The notes: generated from the sequence alone by a model not told the origin. A stretch of 64,000 bases of DNA from Clostridia bacterium (GCA_017521125.1 JAFXDV010000007.1:124001-188000), one strand, 5' to 3'. Shown: positions 50,811 to 60,090, counted from the stretch's first letter. Translations and numbers: made by a program.

Positions 50811-51821
50811 TTAAAGTGTTACAATACCTGTTTCGTTAAGTACGAGGAAGGCCATATATAAAACATAGATTGTGAGAAGGGCAAAACCTTGCCATTTTTT
50901 AAATCGACCGCAAATGATTGTGGGGATAACTGCAACGGCGCAAGCGGCTATACATACAGGGAAATCGAAAACAAGGTTAACTCTTTCAACAGGCAAAGCG
51001 GTTCCGTTTATGACAGCGCAAAGAGGAAGAATTAAGGTGGTGTCAATGATGTTTGCGCCGATGATATTACCAACCGAAAGGGAAGATTCCTTTTTACGAA
51101 TAGCGGTAAGTGTGGTAACAAGTTCAGGAAGAGAAGTACCAAGAGCAATAACGGTAAATCCAATAATAGTTTCGCTGATACCTATACCTGAAGCAATGGT
51201 CTTGCCTGATGAAACAAGGAATTCTGCACCAAAAACAATGGAAGCGGTGCCAATTATGAAAAAGAAAATTTTTGATGGAACATCCTTTTTTTCAAATGAA
51301 TCGATTTCATCATTTGCGGCACTTTTTTTACCCTCGATAACGTTGCTTATCATAAAGGCAAGAAAGATTGCCCAAAGAATGAAAGGGGACCAGGTGGGAA
51401 GTGATCCGCCTAAAGAAAGTAGGGTAATACCAAGAACTGCGGCTAAGAAAAGTCCGCCCTTTAGTGAAAAACTTTTTCTGCTAACAATACCTGCCATCGC
51501 CACAAGGGAAACACCCATAATAAGTGTTGTATTTGCGGTAACCGAGCCAATAGCATTTCCTATTGCAAGTTGAGCCGAGCCGTTCATTGCCGCTCTTAGT
51601 GAAACCAAAAGTTCAGGAAGAGTTGTGGCAAAAGAAACAACAGTTGCACCAACAACAAACTTAGGTATACCGGTTGCCTCTGCAAACCACGAAGCAGAAT
51701 CAACAAACCAGTCGCCGCCTTTAATGACAAGGTAAAGACCTATAACAAAAAGTACTGCGGCAACCGCTAAAAGTGCGCCATCGGATAGGCCGCCAAATAG
51801 TGTAAAGCCGAAAAATTCCAT
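50811..51821 (-). CDS. Calcium/sodium antiporter
   Basis: A 336-residue membrane protein of the CaCA family (YrbG-like) with two inverted repeats of five helices. The alpha repeats are VVSFATTLPELLVSLRAAMNGSAQLAIGNAIGSVTANTTLI and VIALGTSLPELVTTLTAIRKKESSLSVGNIIGANIIDTTLI. ATG 51821 is chosen because GGAGGA lies just upstream; a longer frame extends into a repeat. It probably exports calcium in exchange for sodium. Confidence 0.92.
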   Translation of the reverse strand: MEFFGFTLFGGLSDGALLAVAAVLFVIGLYLVIKGGDWFVDSASWFAEATGIPKFVVGATVVSFATTLPELLVSLRAAMNGSAQLAIGNAIGSVTANTTLIMGVSLVAMAGIVSRKSFSLKGGLFLAAVLGITLLSLGGSLPTWSPFILWAIFLAFMISNVIEGKKSAANDEIDSFEKKDVPSKIFFFIIGTASIVFGAEFLVSSGKTIASGIGISETIIGFTVIALGTSLPELVTTLTAIRKKESSLSVGNIIGANIIDTTLILPLCAVINGTALPVERVNLVFDFPVCIAACAVAVIPTIICGRFKKWQGFALLTIYVLYMAFLVLNETGIVTL

Positions 51822-51973
51822 TTTTATTCCTCCAAAAAAAACAAGCATGGAACAACCACGCTTGGTATCGTTGTTAAAAGAAAAGTTCTTTTCCTCATTA
51901 TACAAAAAATTACATGTTATGTCAAGATAAAACAAAAGCAAGAAAAGGCATAACATTATATTTTTCAATAATA

Positions 51974-52036
51974 AGAAAAAATCAGTCTCCCAAAAGGAAA
52001 ACTGAGTTTTTGGCAAGTTGCACCGAAAAAGATATC
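51974..52036. repeat. Copy of the hairpin-plus-GGCAAGT repeat unit
   Basis: AAGAAAAAATCAGT...ACTGAGTTTTT hairpin followed by TGGCAAGTTGCACCGA and AGATATCG. The same unit recurs at 53292-53358 (TGGCAAGTCGCACCGA, AGATATCG). On the minus strand each reads like a CCA-ending tail (CTTGCCA) followed by a terminator. It sits right after the cytidine deaminase stop (minus strand). Confidence 0.65.
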
Positions 52037-52045
52037 GAGCATATT

Positions 52046-52456
52046 TTATACAATTATCGGTTTCCAGGCGAATGGAATTAAATCTTTTATATCAACCTTA
52101 ATTATTTCATTGTCATCATTATTCAAAATCACTTTAATGTCAGGGCAATACTCTACAAGCATTTGACGGCAGTTGCCACAAGGAGCGACCAAGCAATTTG
52201 GCGCCTTATCATGAACAGAGACTATGGTATCAAATTCTCGTTCACTTGCCGAAATTGACATACCTATTGCGATATATTCCGCGCAGGAGCCATGAATACC
52301 GTCACAGTTTACACCACTGTAAACCTTGCCGTTTTTGCAACGCACAGCCGCACCGACAGTATGATTGTATACACCGTCATCAAAGTTTTTCTCTAATGTT
52401 TCAAGAGCAATTTTTATAAGTTCTTTATCTTGTTCTGTTATATCGTAAAATATCAT
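52046..52456 (-). CDS. cdd: Cytidine deaminase
   Basis: A 136-residue zinc deaminase that converts cytidine to uridine. The zinc ligands are Cys58 (in GSCAEYIAIG, with proton-shuttling Glu60), Cys93 and Cys96 (in APCGNCRQML). The length suits the tetrameric class. It overlaps the four-helix bundle gene by 4 bp. It recycles pyrimidines, complementing the purine salvage genes at 26 kb. Confidence 0.93.
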   Translation of the reverse strand: MIFYDITEQDKELIKIALETLEKNFDDGVYNHTVGAAVRCKNGKVYSGVNCDGIHGSCAEYIAIGMSISASEREFDTIVSVHDKAPNCLVAPCGNCRQMLVEYCPDIKVILNNDDNEIIKVDIKDLIPFAWKPIIV

Positions 52457-52806
52457 TTCATATTCTCCCTGGCGGTGTTAATGGAAGCTACAAGCATCGC
52501 ACGAAGTCCTTTGCATACCGCATCTAATTCTTTATATTGTTTTTCATTTATATAGTTAGTATTGAAAAGCAATTCTAACCAATAACCTGTTTCATTTGCT
52601 TCTTTCAGTGCTATTTGCAATTTGGCAATAAAATCTGCTTTGCCGTGAGCGTACTGTGCTTCACGAATATTAGCACCTATGCTTGTGCCACTGCGACCAA
52701 TTTGGTTTGAAATTATATGTTCTTTGTTTTCTTTTAAAAATTTTATAAGATTTATAATTGAAACAGCAAAATCCATAGATTGAATGGATAACTTATCGTT
52801 ACGCAT
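52453..52806 (-). CDS. Four helix bundle protein (23S rRNA IVP family)
   Basis: A 117-residue helical protein of the four-helix bundle / S23 family (AVSIINLIKFLKENKEHIISNQIGRSGTSIGANIREAQYAHGKADFIAKLQIALKEANETGYWLELL). Members are encoded within 23S rRNA intervening sequences or as stand-alone genes; function is unknown. ATG 52806 is preferred because AGGTG precedes it. It is translationally coupled to cdd. Confidence 0.9.
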   Translation of the reverse strand: MRNDKLSIQSMDFAVSIINLIKFLKENKEHIISNQIGRSGTSIGANIREAQYAHGKADFIAKLQIALKEANETGYWLELLFNTNYINEKQYKELDAVCKGLRAMLVASINTARENMK

Positions 52807-52856
52807 AATAACACCTACTTTCTTAATAAAGTATAGCATAAATTTTAAGGTTTTTC

Positions 52857-53358
52857 AATGAATAATGAAGCATTGGTTTCGCCAACACGAAGCACTCGCT
52901 AACGCTCGTATAAAGCGAAGCGCACATTTTTCATTCTTCATGTTGCGAAGCAACGCTGCATAGCGATAGCGACTTCATTTTTCATGCACCGTAAGGTGCG
53001 CTTCATTGCAACCAAAAAAATAGCAGCCGCTAAAAGCGACTGCATTTTTTGGTTGCGGAGGAAGGGTGCGGGTGTCCGGTGGACACCTTTGCAAAGCAAA
53101 AGCACCGACCGAGGCGGCAGCCGAGACTTTGAACCTACGGTCTTGTATTTCCTCTGCGGAGGAAATACTGCGGTCGGCTCGGTGGCTCTGACAGTCTCCC
53201 AGACTGTCATTCACTACCACCTCACCCTTCGAGTTATTCACCCTTCGGACTCATAACCCGAAGAGCATAAATTCAAAATCTTTTTCATAACAAGAAAAAT
53301 CCTCACTCACCAAAAGGTGAATGAGGATTTTTTGGCAAGTCGCACCGATTTAGATATC
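52857..53358 (-). repeat. Composite tRNA-tail repeat island
   Basis: About 500 bp of non-coding, hairpin-dense DNA. Read on the minus strand: a CCA-ending tail (GACTTGCCA, 53331-53340), terminator (53295-53332), a body with a tRNA-fMet-like anticodon arm and T-arm pieces, perfect hairpins TGACAGTCT/AGACTGTCA (53189-53209), GTATTTCCTC/GAGGAAATAC (53145-53168) and GGTGTCC-GGT-GGACACC (53071-53087), then a second tail CCTTCCTCCGCAACCA (53050-53065) identical to the tRNA-fMet 3' end, a second terminator (53008-53056), and hairpins separated by TTCAT (52942-52999). Open frames across it are not credible genes. Confidence 0.75.
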
Positions 53359-53476
53359 GCCGTTTTCAAAAACCATAGTAGTGTTATTTTAATACGGTAA
53401 AGACATACCAACGACCTTTTGTTAAAAGGCATAGGGAATTGTTAAAGGGTACGTACTATTTTTTGATTATTTCATA
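53359..53476. other. Intergenic segment with no recognised feature
   Basis: Between the repeat island and the XRE gene I see no gene, promoter of note or strong terminator. Confidence 0.5.
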
Positions 53477-54670
53477 TCATAAAACATCTTTTAAACGCTG
53501 AATCAGTTTTACGAAACGGTTTTCTTTTCTGAGATTGCTTAGCCATCCCCAACGAGCATACTCAGCGATTGCAAGACACTCTAGCTGGTCTTTCGGGAAA
53601 ATCTCGGCACACATTTCAGATTTGCCATTTTCAAGAGTATACCACAATGATTTCCCTCTTCCCAATTTACCAGAGTTCTCCTCATTTTTTACTGAGACTG
53701 TTAAAACATCAAGAGCAGGTGAAGCGCAGTACAATTTTTCTCCGTCAGGCAAAGCCATTATATTCTCCATAAGTGTTATAACATCTTCAAGTACGGCATA
53801 TGCTTTTTCTTTATCACCCAAGTAAGCATAAACGCACGCCTGACGCATACCGATGTAAATACGCTGTTCCGCAAACACATCTGGTGCATTTCCGCAAGTG
53901 ATAGGATGTTCATCCGTTGGAGTCTCCTGACAGAGACTATGCAGAAGTGCGAGCTTAGAGTTGTTTTCAAACAGGGAATGCTGAGCATCCATAGGCTTGC
54001 TCGAATCTCGCCATAGGGAAATATCACCGTTAATCAGGTATGTGATCTGTTTGTGGAAATATCTCTGCCTTGCAGTTTCAAAAAGTTCAAATTCATCTCG
54101 GAACAAATAACGTTCTTTCAGTAGATAATCTCTCGCTGTTGTTTGAACCGAGGCATAACGGTCAAGCAATGCTCCGATATGGCTTTCTTCTTCCAAGCAG
54201 GCATAATATCCTAATGCCCTTGAACGTATCGAGGCATCAGTGCAAGCTTCAAAGAACGCCTCTTTGCTTTTTCGCAATTCGTCGAGAACTGCAGTATTCC
54301 GATGGAGTGGCGAATATCTGAGCGCGCAACAAATATCTTCGAAAAACTCACCGTTATCCTGCTCACGTCGACACATACGAATCAGGTCGATAAGGTCATC
54401 CTCATCAGTATCCGTCATATGGGGAATACGGCATATTATGCTTAGAATTTGTTTTTGCTTTTCAGCATCATGCTGCCCTAAAAGATAATCCAGTGAAACC
54501 GAGAAATGCTTTGCGATAGCAGGAAGAAACTCAATATCCGGGTACGTTACTCCATTCTCCCAACGACTTACCGATTGGTAGGAAACGCCAAGCCGATCAG
54601 CCAACTGTTCCTGTGTCATTTTGTGCTGTAGCCTTAGTGAACGGACCTTTTCTCCGATTTTACATATCAT
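53477..54670 (-). CDS. XRE family regulator with long helical sensor domain
   Basis: A 397-residue protein. Residues 5-63 are a canonical HTH (VRSLRLQHKMTQEQLADRLGVSYQSVSRWENGVTYPDIEFLPAIAKHFSVSLDYLLGQ). The remaining 330 residues are helical with TPR-like character (ACVYAYLGDKEKAYAVLEDVITLMENI). Such proteins often sense a peptide or metabolite. GGAGG precedes the ATG. It is the only gene between tRNA-fMet and the duplicated tRNA-fMet tail at 53045-53065, so it may be cargo of an integrated element. Confidence 0.88.
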   Translation of the reverse strand: MICKIGEKVRSLRLQHKMTQEQLADRLGVSYQSVSRWENGVTYPDIEFLPAIAKHFSVSLDYLLGQHDAEKQKQILSIICRIPHMTDTDEDDLIDLIRMCRREQDNGEFFEDICCALRYSPLHRNTAVLDELRKSKEAFFEACTDASIRSRALGYYACLEEESHIGALLDRYASVQTTARDYLLKERYLFRDEFELFETARQRYFHKQITYLINGDISLWRDSSKPMDAQHSLFENNSKLALLHSLCQETPTDEHPITCGNAPDVFAEQRIYIGMRQACVYAYLGDKEKAYAVLEDVITLMENIMALPDGEKLYCASPALDVLTVSVKNEENSGKLGRGKSLWYTLENGKSEMCAEIFPKDQLECLAIAEYARWGWLSNLRKENRFVKLIQRLKDVL

Positions 54671-54849
54671 AATTAACCTCCAATATCATAGTTCTTGCCG
54701 GCAAATATAGTATATCAAAGGATATTATGAATTACAATAACGCAGATGATGAGAAGAATTATCGGTTTGCGTGAGAGGGTGGAATATAAAATTAACTGTT
54801 AGCATTTTCAATAAAAATGTCTTGCTCACTTTTTTCATTACATGCTTTG

Positions 54850-55044
54850 CCCTGTTGCGGTACCTGAAAAAATCCTCAGTCGCAAGCTCCCTCGATTTTT
54901 TCGACCGCTGCCACTCGCTCGCCTCCCTGAATCTGCCGCAGGCGGCGGTCGAGTGTGTTGCCCCGGAAACCCGTCGGTCGCAGGTTCAAAGCAAAATCTC
55001 ATAACAAGAAAAAATCTCCGTTCCAAAAGGAACGAAGATTTTTT
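54850..55044 (-). repeat. tRNA-tail cassette body after tRNA-fMet
   Basis: On the minus strand after tRNA-fMet come a terminator (55010-55044), then TTGTTATGAGATTTTGC, an antisense T-arm (TTTGAACCTGCGACC), and GC-rich inverted repeats including GCCGCCTGCGGC, unlike the AT-rich surroundings. The flank CATAACAAGAAAAA is shared with the island at 53287. I see no gene here. Between 54671 and 54850 nothing is recognised beyond the XRE upstream region. Confidence 0.65.
55010..55044 (-). terminator. Terminator of tRNA-fMet
   Basis: On the minus strand AAAAATCTTCGTTCC pairs with GGAACGGAGATTTTT with one mismatch, loop TTTT. It starts directly after the CCA. Confidence 0.8.
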
Positions 55045-55119
<75 letters not shown>

Positions 55120-55147
55120 ATATATAAAGTTTTCTTACTACCTTATT

Positions 55148-55176
55148 ATTATACAACAGATAAGGTTATTATGCAA
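55148..55176 (-). promoter_or_regulatory. Promoter of tRNA-fMet
   Basis: On the minus strand TTGCAT (55171-55176), 17 nt, TATAAT (55148-55153). Confidence 0.8.
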
Positions 55177-55214
55177 CTGTTTTTTTATAAAATTCTTAAC
55201 TTTTTTGAAATTTG

Positions 55215-55244
55215 CGGACTGTTGCCTATTTTGGCAACAGTCCG
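55215..55244 (-). terminator. Terminator of the rpsB-tsf operon
   Basis: Perfect 12-bp stem CGGACTGTTGCC / GGCAACAGTCCG with a 6-nt loop; the T tract on the minus strand is weak (CAAATTTC). Confidence 0.75.
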
Positions 55245-55253
55245 ACAAAATTC

Positions 55254-56162
55254 TTATTTTACCATGTTAGCAATTTCTTCAGCGAAATTGTCTTCACGTT
55301 TCTCAATGCCTTCGCCCTTCTCAAAACGAACGAAAGAAGCAATCTTTACGCTGCCACCAAGTTCTTTAGCGGTGTTCTCAACATACTTACCAACGGTGAG
55401 GTCACCATCGATAACGTACTGCTGCTCAACAAGACAGTTCTCTTTGTAGTATTTGCCGATTTTTCCTTCAACAATCTTACCAAGAACTGCATCAGGCTTG
55501 TTAGCCATTTTAGGATCTTCCTTCATCTGACTAACTAAAATATCCTTCTCCTTAGCAATTACCTCTGCAGGAACAGAAGCCTGGTCAAGATAAGAGGGGT
55601 TCATAGCTGCAATCTGCATTGCAACGTTTTTACCCATAGCAACAAAAGCATCGCTTTCAGCAACGTCGGTATCAAATGTAACCATAACACCGATTTTTCC
55701 GCCAGCGTGAACATAAGTTACAACCTTGCCTTCTGTACGAGCGAAACGGCGAACCTGAATGTTCTCACGGAACTTAAGGAAAATTTCCTGTTTAGCTTCA
55801 TCAATAGTAGCGCCTTCATAGGTAGTAGCAAGTAATGCTTCTACATCTGCAGGGTTAGATGCTGCAACAGCCTTAGCTGCTTTAAGTGCGAAAGCTTTAA
55901 ACTCATCGTTGCTTGCAACGAAATCGGTCTCGGTATTAACCTCAATAACAACGCCTACGCCATTCTCAGCAATAGCAACAACAGTACCTTCAGCGGCAAC
56001 TCTTGAAGCCTTCTTTGCTTGAGAAGCAAGGCCTTTTTCTCTAAGATAATCAACTGCGGCATCCATATTGCCATCGGTCTCAACAAGAGCCTTTTTGCAA
56101 TCCATCATTCCGCAACCGGTTTTCTCTCTGAGGCTTTGAACATCCTTTGCAGTGAAATTCAT
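55254..56162 (-). CDS. tsf: Elongation factor Ts
   Basis: A 302-residue nucleotide exchange factor for EF-Tu. The N-terminal UBA-like part has LREKTGCGMMDCKKALVETDGNMDAAVDYLREKG, followed by the conserved ETDFVA (NTETDFVASNDEFKAF). The core and C-terminal domains are full length. It follows rpsB by 23 bp with an AGG-type site, the near-universal order. Confidence 0.97.
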   Translation of the reverse strand: MNFTAKDVQSLREKTGCGMMDCKKALVETDGNMDAAVDYLREKGLASQAKKASRVAAEGTVVAIAENGVGVVIEVNTETDFVASNDEFKAFALKAAKAVAASNPADVEALLATTYEGATIDEAKQEIFLKFRENIQVRRFARTEGKVVTYVHAGGKIGVMVTFDTDVAESDAFVAMGKNVAMQIAAMNPSYLDQASVPAEVIAKEKDILVSQMKEDPKMANKPDAVLGKIVEGKIGKYYKENCLVEQQYVIDGDLTVGKYVENTAKELGGSVKIASFVRFEKGEGIEKREDNFAEEIANMVK

Positions 56163-56185
56163 ATATATTTACCTCCAAGTATTAA

Positions 56186-56935
56186 TTATTCAGCAGTCTC
56201 TTCTGTAGCTTCAGCCTCAACCTCAGCTTCTTCTACAGCAGCAGAACCTTGTTCGCCCTGTTTAGCTTCGATTACTGCGTTAGCAATAACTTCTGCGATA
56301 AGTTTTACGGCACGGATAGCGTCGTCGTTACCAGGGATAACTGCATCGATTTCATCAGGGTCACAGTTGGTATCAACAAGAGCGATTAGAGGGATACCAA
56401 GCTTCTTAGCTTCTGCAACAGCAATTCTTTCTTTACGTGGGTCAACGATAAACATAGCCCCTGGAATTTTCTTCATTTCTTTAATTCCGCCGAGGAACTT
56501 CTCTAACTTTTCGATCTCGCCGTTAAGCTTGATAACTTCCTTCTTTGGAAGCATATCAAAGGTGCCGTCCTCTTCCATCTTGCGAAGCTGAGCAAGACGA
56601 GCAACTCTCTTGCGGATGGTGGTGAAGTTTGTTAACATACCGCCAAGCCAACGAGCATTAACGAAAGGCATACCGCAACGCTCTGCCTCTTCCTTAACAG
56701 AAGACTGAGCCTGCTTCTTAGTACCAACAAAAAGAATGTCTCCGCCTTCTGCAACGATATCACGAGCAAAAGCGTAAGCCTCGTTAAGTTTCTTAACGGT
56801 CTTCTGAAGGTCGATGATGTGGATTCCGTTTCTCTCGGTGAAGATGTACTGAGACATCTTGGGGTTCCAGCGTCTTGTCTGATGTCCGAAATGAACACCG
56901 GCTTCAAGAAGCTGTTTCATTGAAATAACTGACAT
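56186..56935 (-). CDS. rpsB: 30S ribosomal protein S2
   Basis: A 249-residue ribosomal protein beginning [45 protein letters not shown]. The C-terminal tail is acidic and low complexity ([15 protein letters not shown]). It heads the rpsB-tsf operon behind a promoter and an approximately 110-nt leader that probably folds and binds S2 for autoregulation. Confidence 0.97.
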   Translation of the reverse strand: MSVISMKQLLEAGVHFGHQTRRWNPKMSQYIFTERNGIHIIDLQKTVKKLNEAYAFARDIVAEGGDILFVGTKKQAQSSVKEEAERCGMPFVNARWLGGMLTNFTTIRKRVARLAQLRKMEEDGTFDMLPKKEVIKLNGEIEKLEKFLGGIKEMKKIPGAMFIVDPRKERIAVAEAKKLGIPLIALVDTNCDPDEIDAVIPGNDDAIRAVKLIAEVIANAVIEAKQGEQGSAAVEEAEVEAEATEETAE

Positions 56936-57050
56936 TTTGTTTTCCTCCTAAAGGTTTTTCCTCCATCCCGCTACTTTGTGGAACAACCCTAAAAAAAGGG
57001 CACCTTTCACATATTGGCGGAATGTGTGTTTTTTTAGCCGCTATTAGAGC
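56936..57050 (-). promoter_or_regulatory. Leader of rpsB, possible S2-binding RNA
   Basis: The leader between promoter and rpsB holds a run of pairings: ACACATTCCGCCAATATGTG is a hairpin, GCCCTTTTTTTAGGGT another, and GTTCCACAAAGTAGCGGGAT precedes two GGAGG-like sites. rpsB leaders in Firmicutes are known to bind S2; the match here is by position and general form, not to a computed model. Confidence 0.45.
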
Positions 57051-57055
57051 AGCCT

Positions 57056-57090
57056 ATTGATTATATCATATAGTTTCAAGTTTTGCAAGG
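57056..57090 (-). promoter_or_regulatory. Promoter of the rpsB-tsf operon
   Basis: On the minus strand TTGCAA, 17 nt (AACTTGAAACTATATGA), TATAAT. Confidence 0.75.
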
Positions 57091-57171
57091 AAAATTTTCA
57101 CTTTTTTATATGTATGGGAAAATACACAATAAAAATTCAAAAAAGCTTATTCAAATCGGCGTTTTTTTGTG

Positions 57172-57200
57172 TTGACTAACTCTGTCAGATAATGTAAAAT
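57172..57200 (+). promoter_or_regulatory. Promoter of guaB
   Basis: TTGACT (57172-57177), 17 nt, TAAAAT (57195-57200). Confidence 0.75.
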
Positions 57201-57243
57201 TATACTGATATAATATTAATATTTTATTCAAGGAGAGAAAAAA

Positions 57244-58752
57244 ATGGCTTATTTTTTCGAAGGCACATCACATACTTTTAATGAATACCTTTTGGTACCG
57301 GGTTACTCCTCTTCAGAGTGTGTACCGGCAAATGTTTCGTTGAAGACCCCGCTTGTAAAACACAGAAAAGGAGAGGAACCGGCAATATCTCTAAATATTC
57401 CTCTTGTTTCCGCAATAATGCAGTCAGTATCAGGGGACAAAATGGCAGTTGCTCTAGCTAAAGAGGGCGGTGTTTCATTTATTTATGGTTCTCAGTCAAT
57501 AGAGGATGAAGCCGCAATGGTAGCACGTGCTAAAAACTTTAAGGCAGGCTTTGTTGTAAGCGATTCCAATATCCGTGAGGATGCAACAATGGCGGACATC
57601 TTAAAGCTTAAAGAAGCAACCGGTCACGACACCATCGCTGTAACCGATGACGGAACTGCAAACGGAAAGCTTTTAGGCATTGTAACCGACAGAGACTACA
57701 GAGTTAGCCGTATGGACCCTGCTACCAAGGTAAAGGAATTTATGACACCTTTCTCTTCACTTGTATATGCTTATGAGGGCACAACATTAAAAGAAGCAAA
57801 CGATATAATCTGGGAACACAAGGTAAATTCTCTTCCTATAATTGATAAAGACAACAAATTAAAATATATGGTTTTCCGCAAGGACTATGATTCTCACAAA
57901 GAAAACCCATTAGAACTTTTAGATAAAGGCAAGCGTTATGTTGTAGGCGCAGGAATTAACACCCGTGACTATAAGGAGCGTGTACCGGCCCTTGTAGAAG
58001 CAGGTGCAGACGTGCTTTGTATCGACTCATCAGAGGGCTTCAGCGAGTGGCAGAAGTTAACTATTGACTACATCAGAAGCGAATACGGTGACACCGTTAA
58101 GGTTGGAGCAGGAAACGTAGTTGACAGAGAAGGCTTTATGTTCCTTGCCGAAGCAGGAGCAGACTTCGTTAAGGTAGGTATCGGCGGAGGTTCTATCTGC
58201 ATTACCCGTGAAACCAAGGGTATCGGAAGAGGACAAGCTACTGCGCTTATTGACGTATGCGCTGCGAGAGATGAATATTTCGAGAAAACAGGCATCTATG
58301 TTCCTGTATGCTCAGACGGTGGTATCGTTCACGACCATCATATGACCTTAGCACTTGCAATGGGAGCAGATTTCATAATGCTCGGACGTTATTTTGCAAG
58401 ATTTGATGAAAGTCCAACAAATAAAATCTCCATAAATGGAAATTATTATAAGGAATATTGGGGAGAAGGCTCTAACAGAGCAAGAAACTGGCAGAGATAT
58501 GACCTCGGCGGAGATAAAAAGTTATCCTTCGAAGAAGGTGTAGATTCATATGTTCCTTATGCAGGCACACTTAAAGACAACGTTAACCTTTCTCTCAGCA
58601 AGGTTAAATCTACAATGTGCAACTGTGGCGCATTAACAATACCTGAACTTCAGAAAAATGCCAAGCTTACCCTTGTTTCTGCAACAAGTATTGTTGAGGG
58701 TGGAGCTCACGATGTTATTCAAAAGGATACATCAAATGCTGTAATTAAATAG
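57244..58752 (+). CDS. guaB: IMP dehydrogenase
   Basis: A 502-residue enzyme that oxidises IMP to XMP with NAD, the committed step to GMP. Two CBS domains lie at about 105-225. The catalytic Cys319 is in [13 protein letters not shown], and the barrel continues with [37 protein letters not shown]. The N terminus [19 protein letters not shown] fits the long bacterial form. AAGGAG precedes the ATG. A sodium-pump decarboxylase subunit gene follows closely. Confidence 0.95.
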   Translation: MAYFFEGTSHTFNEYLLVPGYSSSECVPANVSLKTPLVKHRKGEEPAISLNIPLVSAIMQSVSGDKMAVALAKEGGVSFIYGSQSIEDEAAMVARAKNFKAGFVVSDSNIREDATMADILKLKEATGHDTIAVTDDGTANGKLLGIVTDRDYRVSRMDPATKVKEFMTPFSSLVYAYEGTTLKEANDIIWEHKVNSLPIIDKDNKLKYMVFRKDYDSHKENPLELLDKGKRYVVGAGINTRDYKERVPALVEAGADVLCIDSSEGFSEWQKLTIDYIRSEYGDTVKVGAGNVVDREGFMFLAEAGADFVKVGIGGGSICITRETKGIGRGQATALIDVCAARDEYFEKTGIYVPVCSDGGIVHDHHMTLALAMGADFIMLGRYFARFDESPTNKISINGNYYKEYWGEGSNRARNWQRYDLGGDKKLSFEEGVDSYVPYAGTLKDNVNLSLSKVKSTMCNCGALTIPELQKNAKLTLVSATSIVEGGAHDVIQKDTSNAVIK

Positions 58753-58766
58753 CTTTGGAGGAAATC

Positions 58767-59903
58767 ATGGACTTAAAATTACTTGATTTTTTGTATGAAA
58801 ACGTTCTGGCAATTGACTGGAAAATGCTTGTAATGTGGGCAATCGGCGGCATTCTTATTTATCTTGCCATAAAAAAGGATATGGAACCCACACTATTGCT
58901 CCCTATGGGATTTGGCGCAATACTGGTAAACCTTCCTTTCTCAGGTGCAATTACACAAATTTTGGAGAACGGGGAAGAGGAAAAGGGTGCTCTTAGTGTT
59001 CTTTTCGATGCAGGTATCTCTAATGAGCTTTTCCCACTCCTATTATTTATAGGTATAGGCGCTATGATAGACTTTGGACCTATACTTTCTAATCCAAAGT
59101 TAATGCTTTTCGGTGCAGCGGCCCAGTTCGGTATATTCTTTACCCTTTGCCTTGCATCCATCTTCTTTGATATTAACGATGCCGCATCTATTGCAATTAT
59201 CGGTGCCGCAGACGGCCCTACCGCAATAGTTGTAGCGCAAAAATTAGATTCAACCTATCTTGGCGCAATAATGGTTGCCGCATATTCATATATGGCTTTG
59301 GTTCCAATTATTCAGCCACCTGTAATCAAGCTTTTAACCACCAAGAAGGAAAGACTTATCCGTATGCCTTATTCACCTGCAAAGGTTTCAAAGCTAACAA
59401 GAATTTTATTCCCAATTCTTTTAACTGTTATCGCAGGCCTTATTGCTCCTGCTTCTGTTTCTCTTGTAGGCTTCCTTATGTTCGGTAACCTGCTACGTGA
59501 GTGCGGCGTTTTAAATCAACTTTCAGAAACTGCACAAAAGGTGCTTGCAAACCTTATTACACTCTTCCTTGGTATTACAATCGCAACCAAGATGCAGGCA
59601 GACCAGTTCTTAAGCCTTGATACACTTCTCATTATGGGACTCGGACTCTTTGCATTTATCTTTGATACTGCAGGCGGTGTAATTTTCGCAAAAATTGCAA
59701 ACCTCTTCCTAAAGGAAAAAATCAACCCCATGATCGGAGCCGCAGGTATTTCTGCTTTCCCAATGTCAGGCCGTGTTGTTCATAAAATGGGTCTCGCTGA
59801 GGACAATCAGAACTTCCTTATGATGCATTCTATCGGTGTTAACGTTTCAGGACAGATTGCATCGGTTATCGCAGGCGGAATGATTCTCAATTTCTTTATG
59901 TAA
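58767..59903 (+). CDS. oadB: Sodium-translocating decarboxylase, beta subunit
   Basis: A 378-residue integral membrane protein of the OadB/GcdB/MmdB family, which couples carboxybiotin decarboxylation to sodium export. Hallmarks are FIGIGAMIDFGPILSNPKL, ASIAIIGAADGPTAIVVAQKL and GAAGISAFPMSGRVVHKMGLAEDNQNFLMMHSIGVNVSGQIASVIAGG. ATG 58767 has GGAGG 5 nt upstream. A tiny gamma-like subunit follows, but no carboxyltransferase or biotin carrier gene is nearby. Confidence 0.93.
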   Translation: MDLKLLDFLYENVLAIDWKMLVMWAIGGILIYLAIKKDMEPTLLLPMGFGAILVNLPFSGAITQILENGEEEKGALSVLFDAGISNELFPLLLFIGIGAMIDFGPILSNPKLMLFGAAAQFGIFFTLCLASIFFDINDAASIAIIGAADGPTAIVVAQKLDSTYLGAIMVAAYSYMALVPIIQPPVIKLLTTKKERLIRMPYSPAKVSKLTRILFPILLTVIAGLIAPASVSLVGFLMFGNLLRECGVLNQLSETAQKVLANLITLFLGITIATKMQADQFLSLDTLLIMGLGLFAFIFDTAGGVIFAKIANLFLKEKINPMIGAAGISAFPMSGRVVHKMGLAEDNQNFLMMHSIGVNVSGQIASVIAGGMILNFFM

Positions 59904-59918
59904 AAAGGAGGAGTTTGT

Positions 59919-60047
59919 ATGTTGCTATTAGAAAAAATTGGATTTATGGCATGCCTTAAATATTTAGGGGTAGGAATGTTAGGAATATTTGTAGCAATCG
60001 GACTTATTGTTCTTGTTATCCTCCTCCTTAATAAATTTACAAAATAA
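59919..60047 (+). CDS. Small OadG-like gamma subunit of the sodium pump
   Basis: A 42-residue single-pass membrane protein. After MLLLEKIGFMACLKYL comes the membrane segment GVGMLGIFVAIGLIVLVILLL and NKF. This matches the minimal OadG form (GMGIVFxVLxxLILVIxLLN). AAGGAGGAG is 7 nt upstream of the ATG, and the gene lies 15 bp after oadB. OadG holds the decarboxylase complex together in the membrane. Confidence 0.85.
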   Translation: MLLLEKIGFMACLKYLGVGMLGIFVAIGLIVLVILLLNKFTK

Positions 60048-60050
60048 CAA

Positions 60051-60090
60051 AAAACCTTGTTAGAGTTCATTCCTCTAACAAGGTTTTTTT
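60051..60090 (+). terminator. Terminator after the oadB-oadG unit
   Basis: AAAACCTTGTTAGAG / CTCTAACAAGGTTTT around a 7-nt loop, then T-run. Confidence 0.93.

Noticed and set aside
52938..53256. Several 88-90-codon frames on both strands in the repeat island
   Set aside because: They arise from inverted repeats and tRNA fragments, overlap each other on both strands and have no ribosome binding sites.
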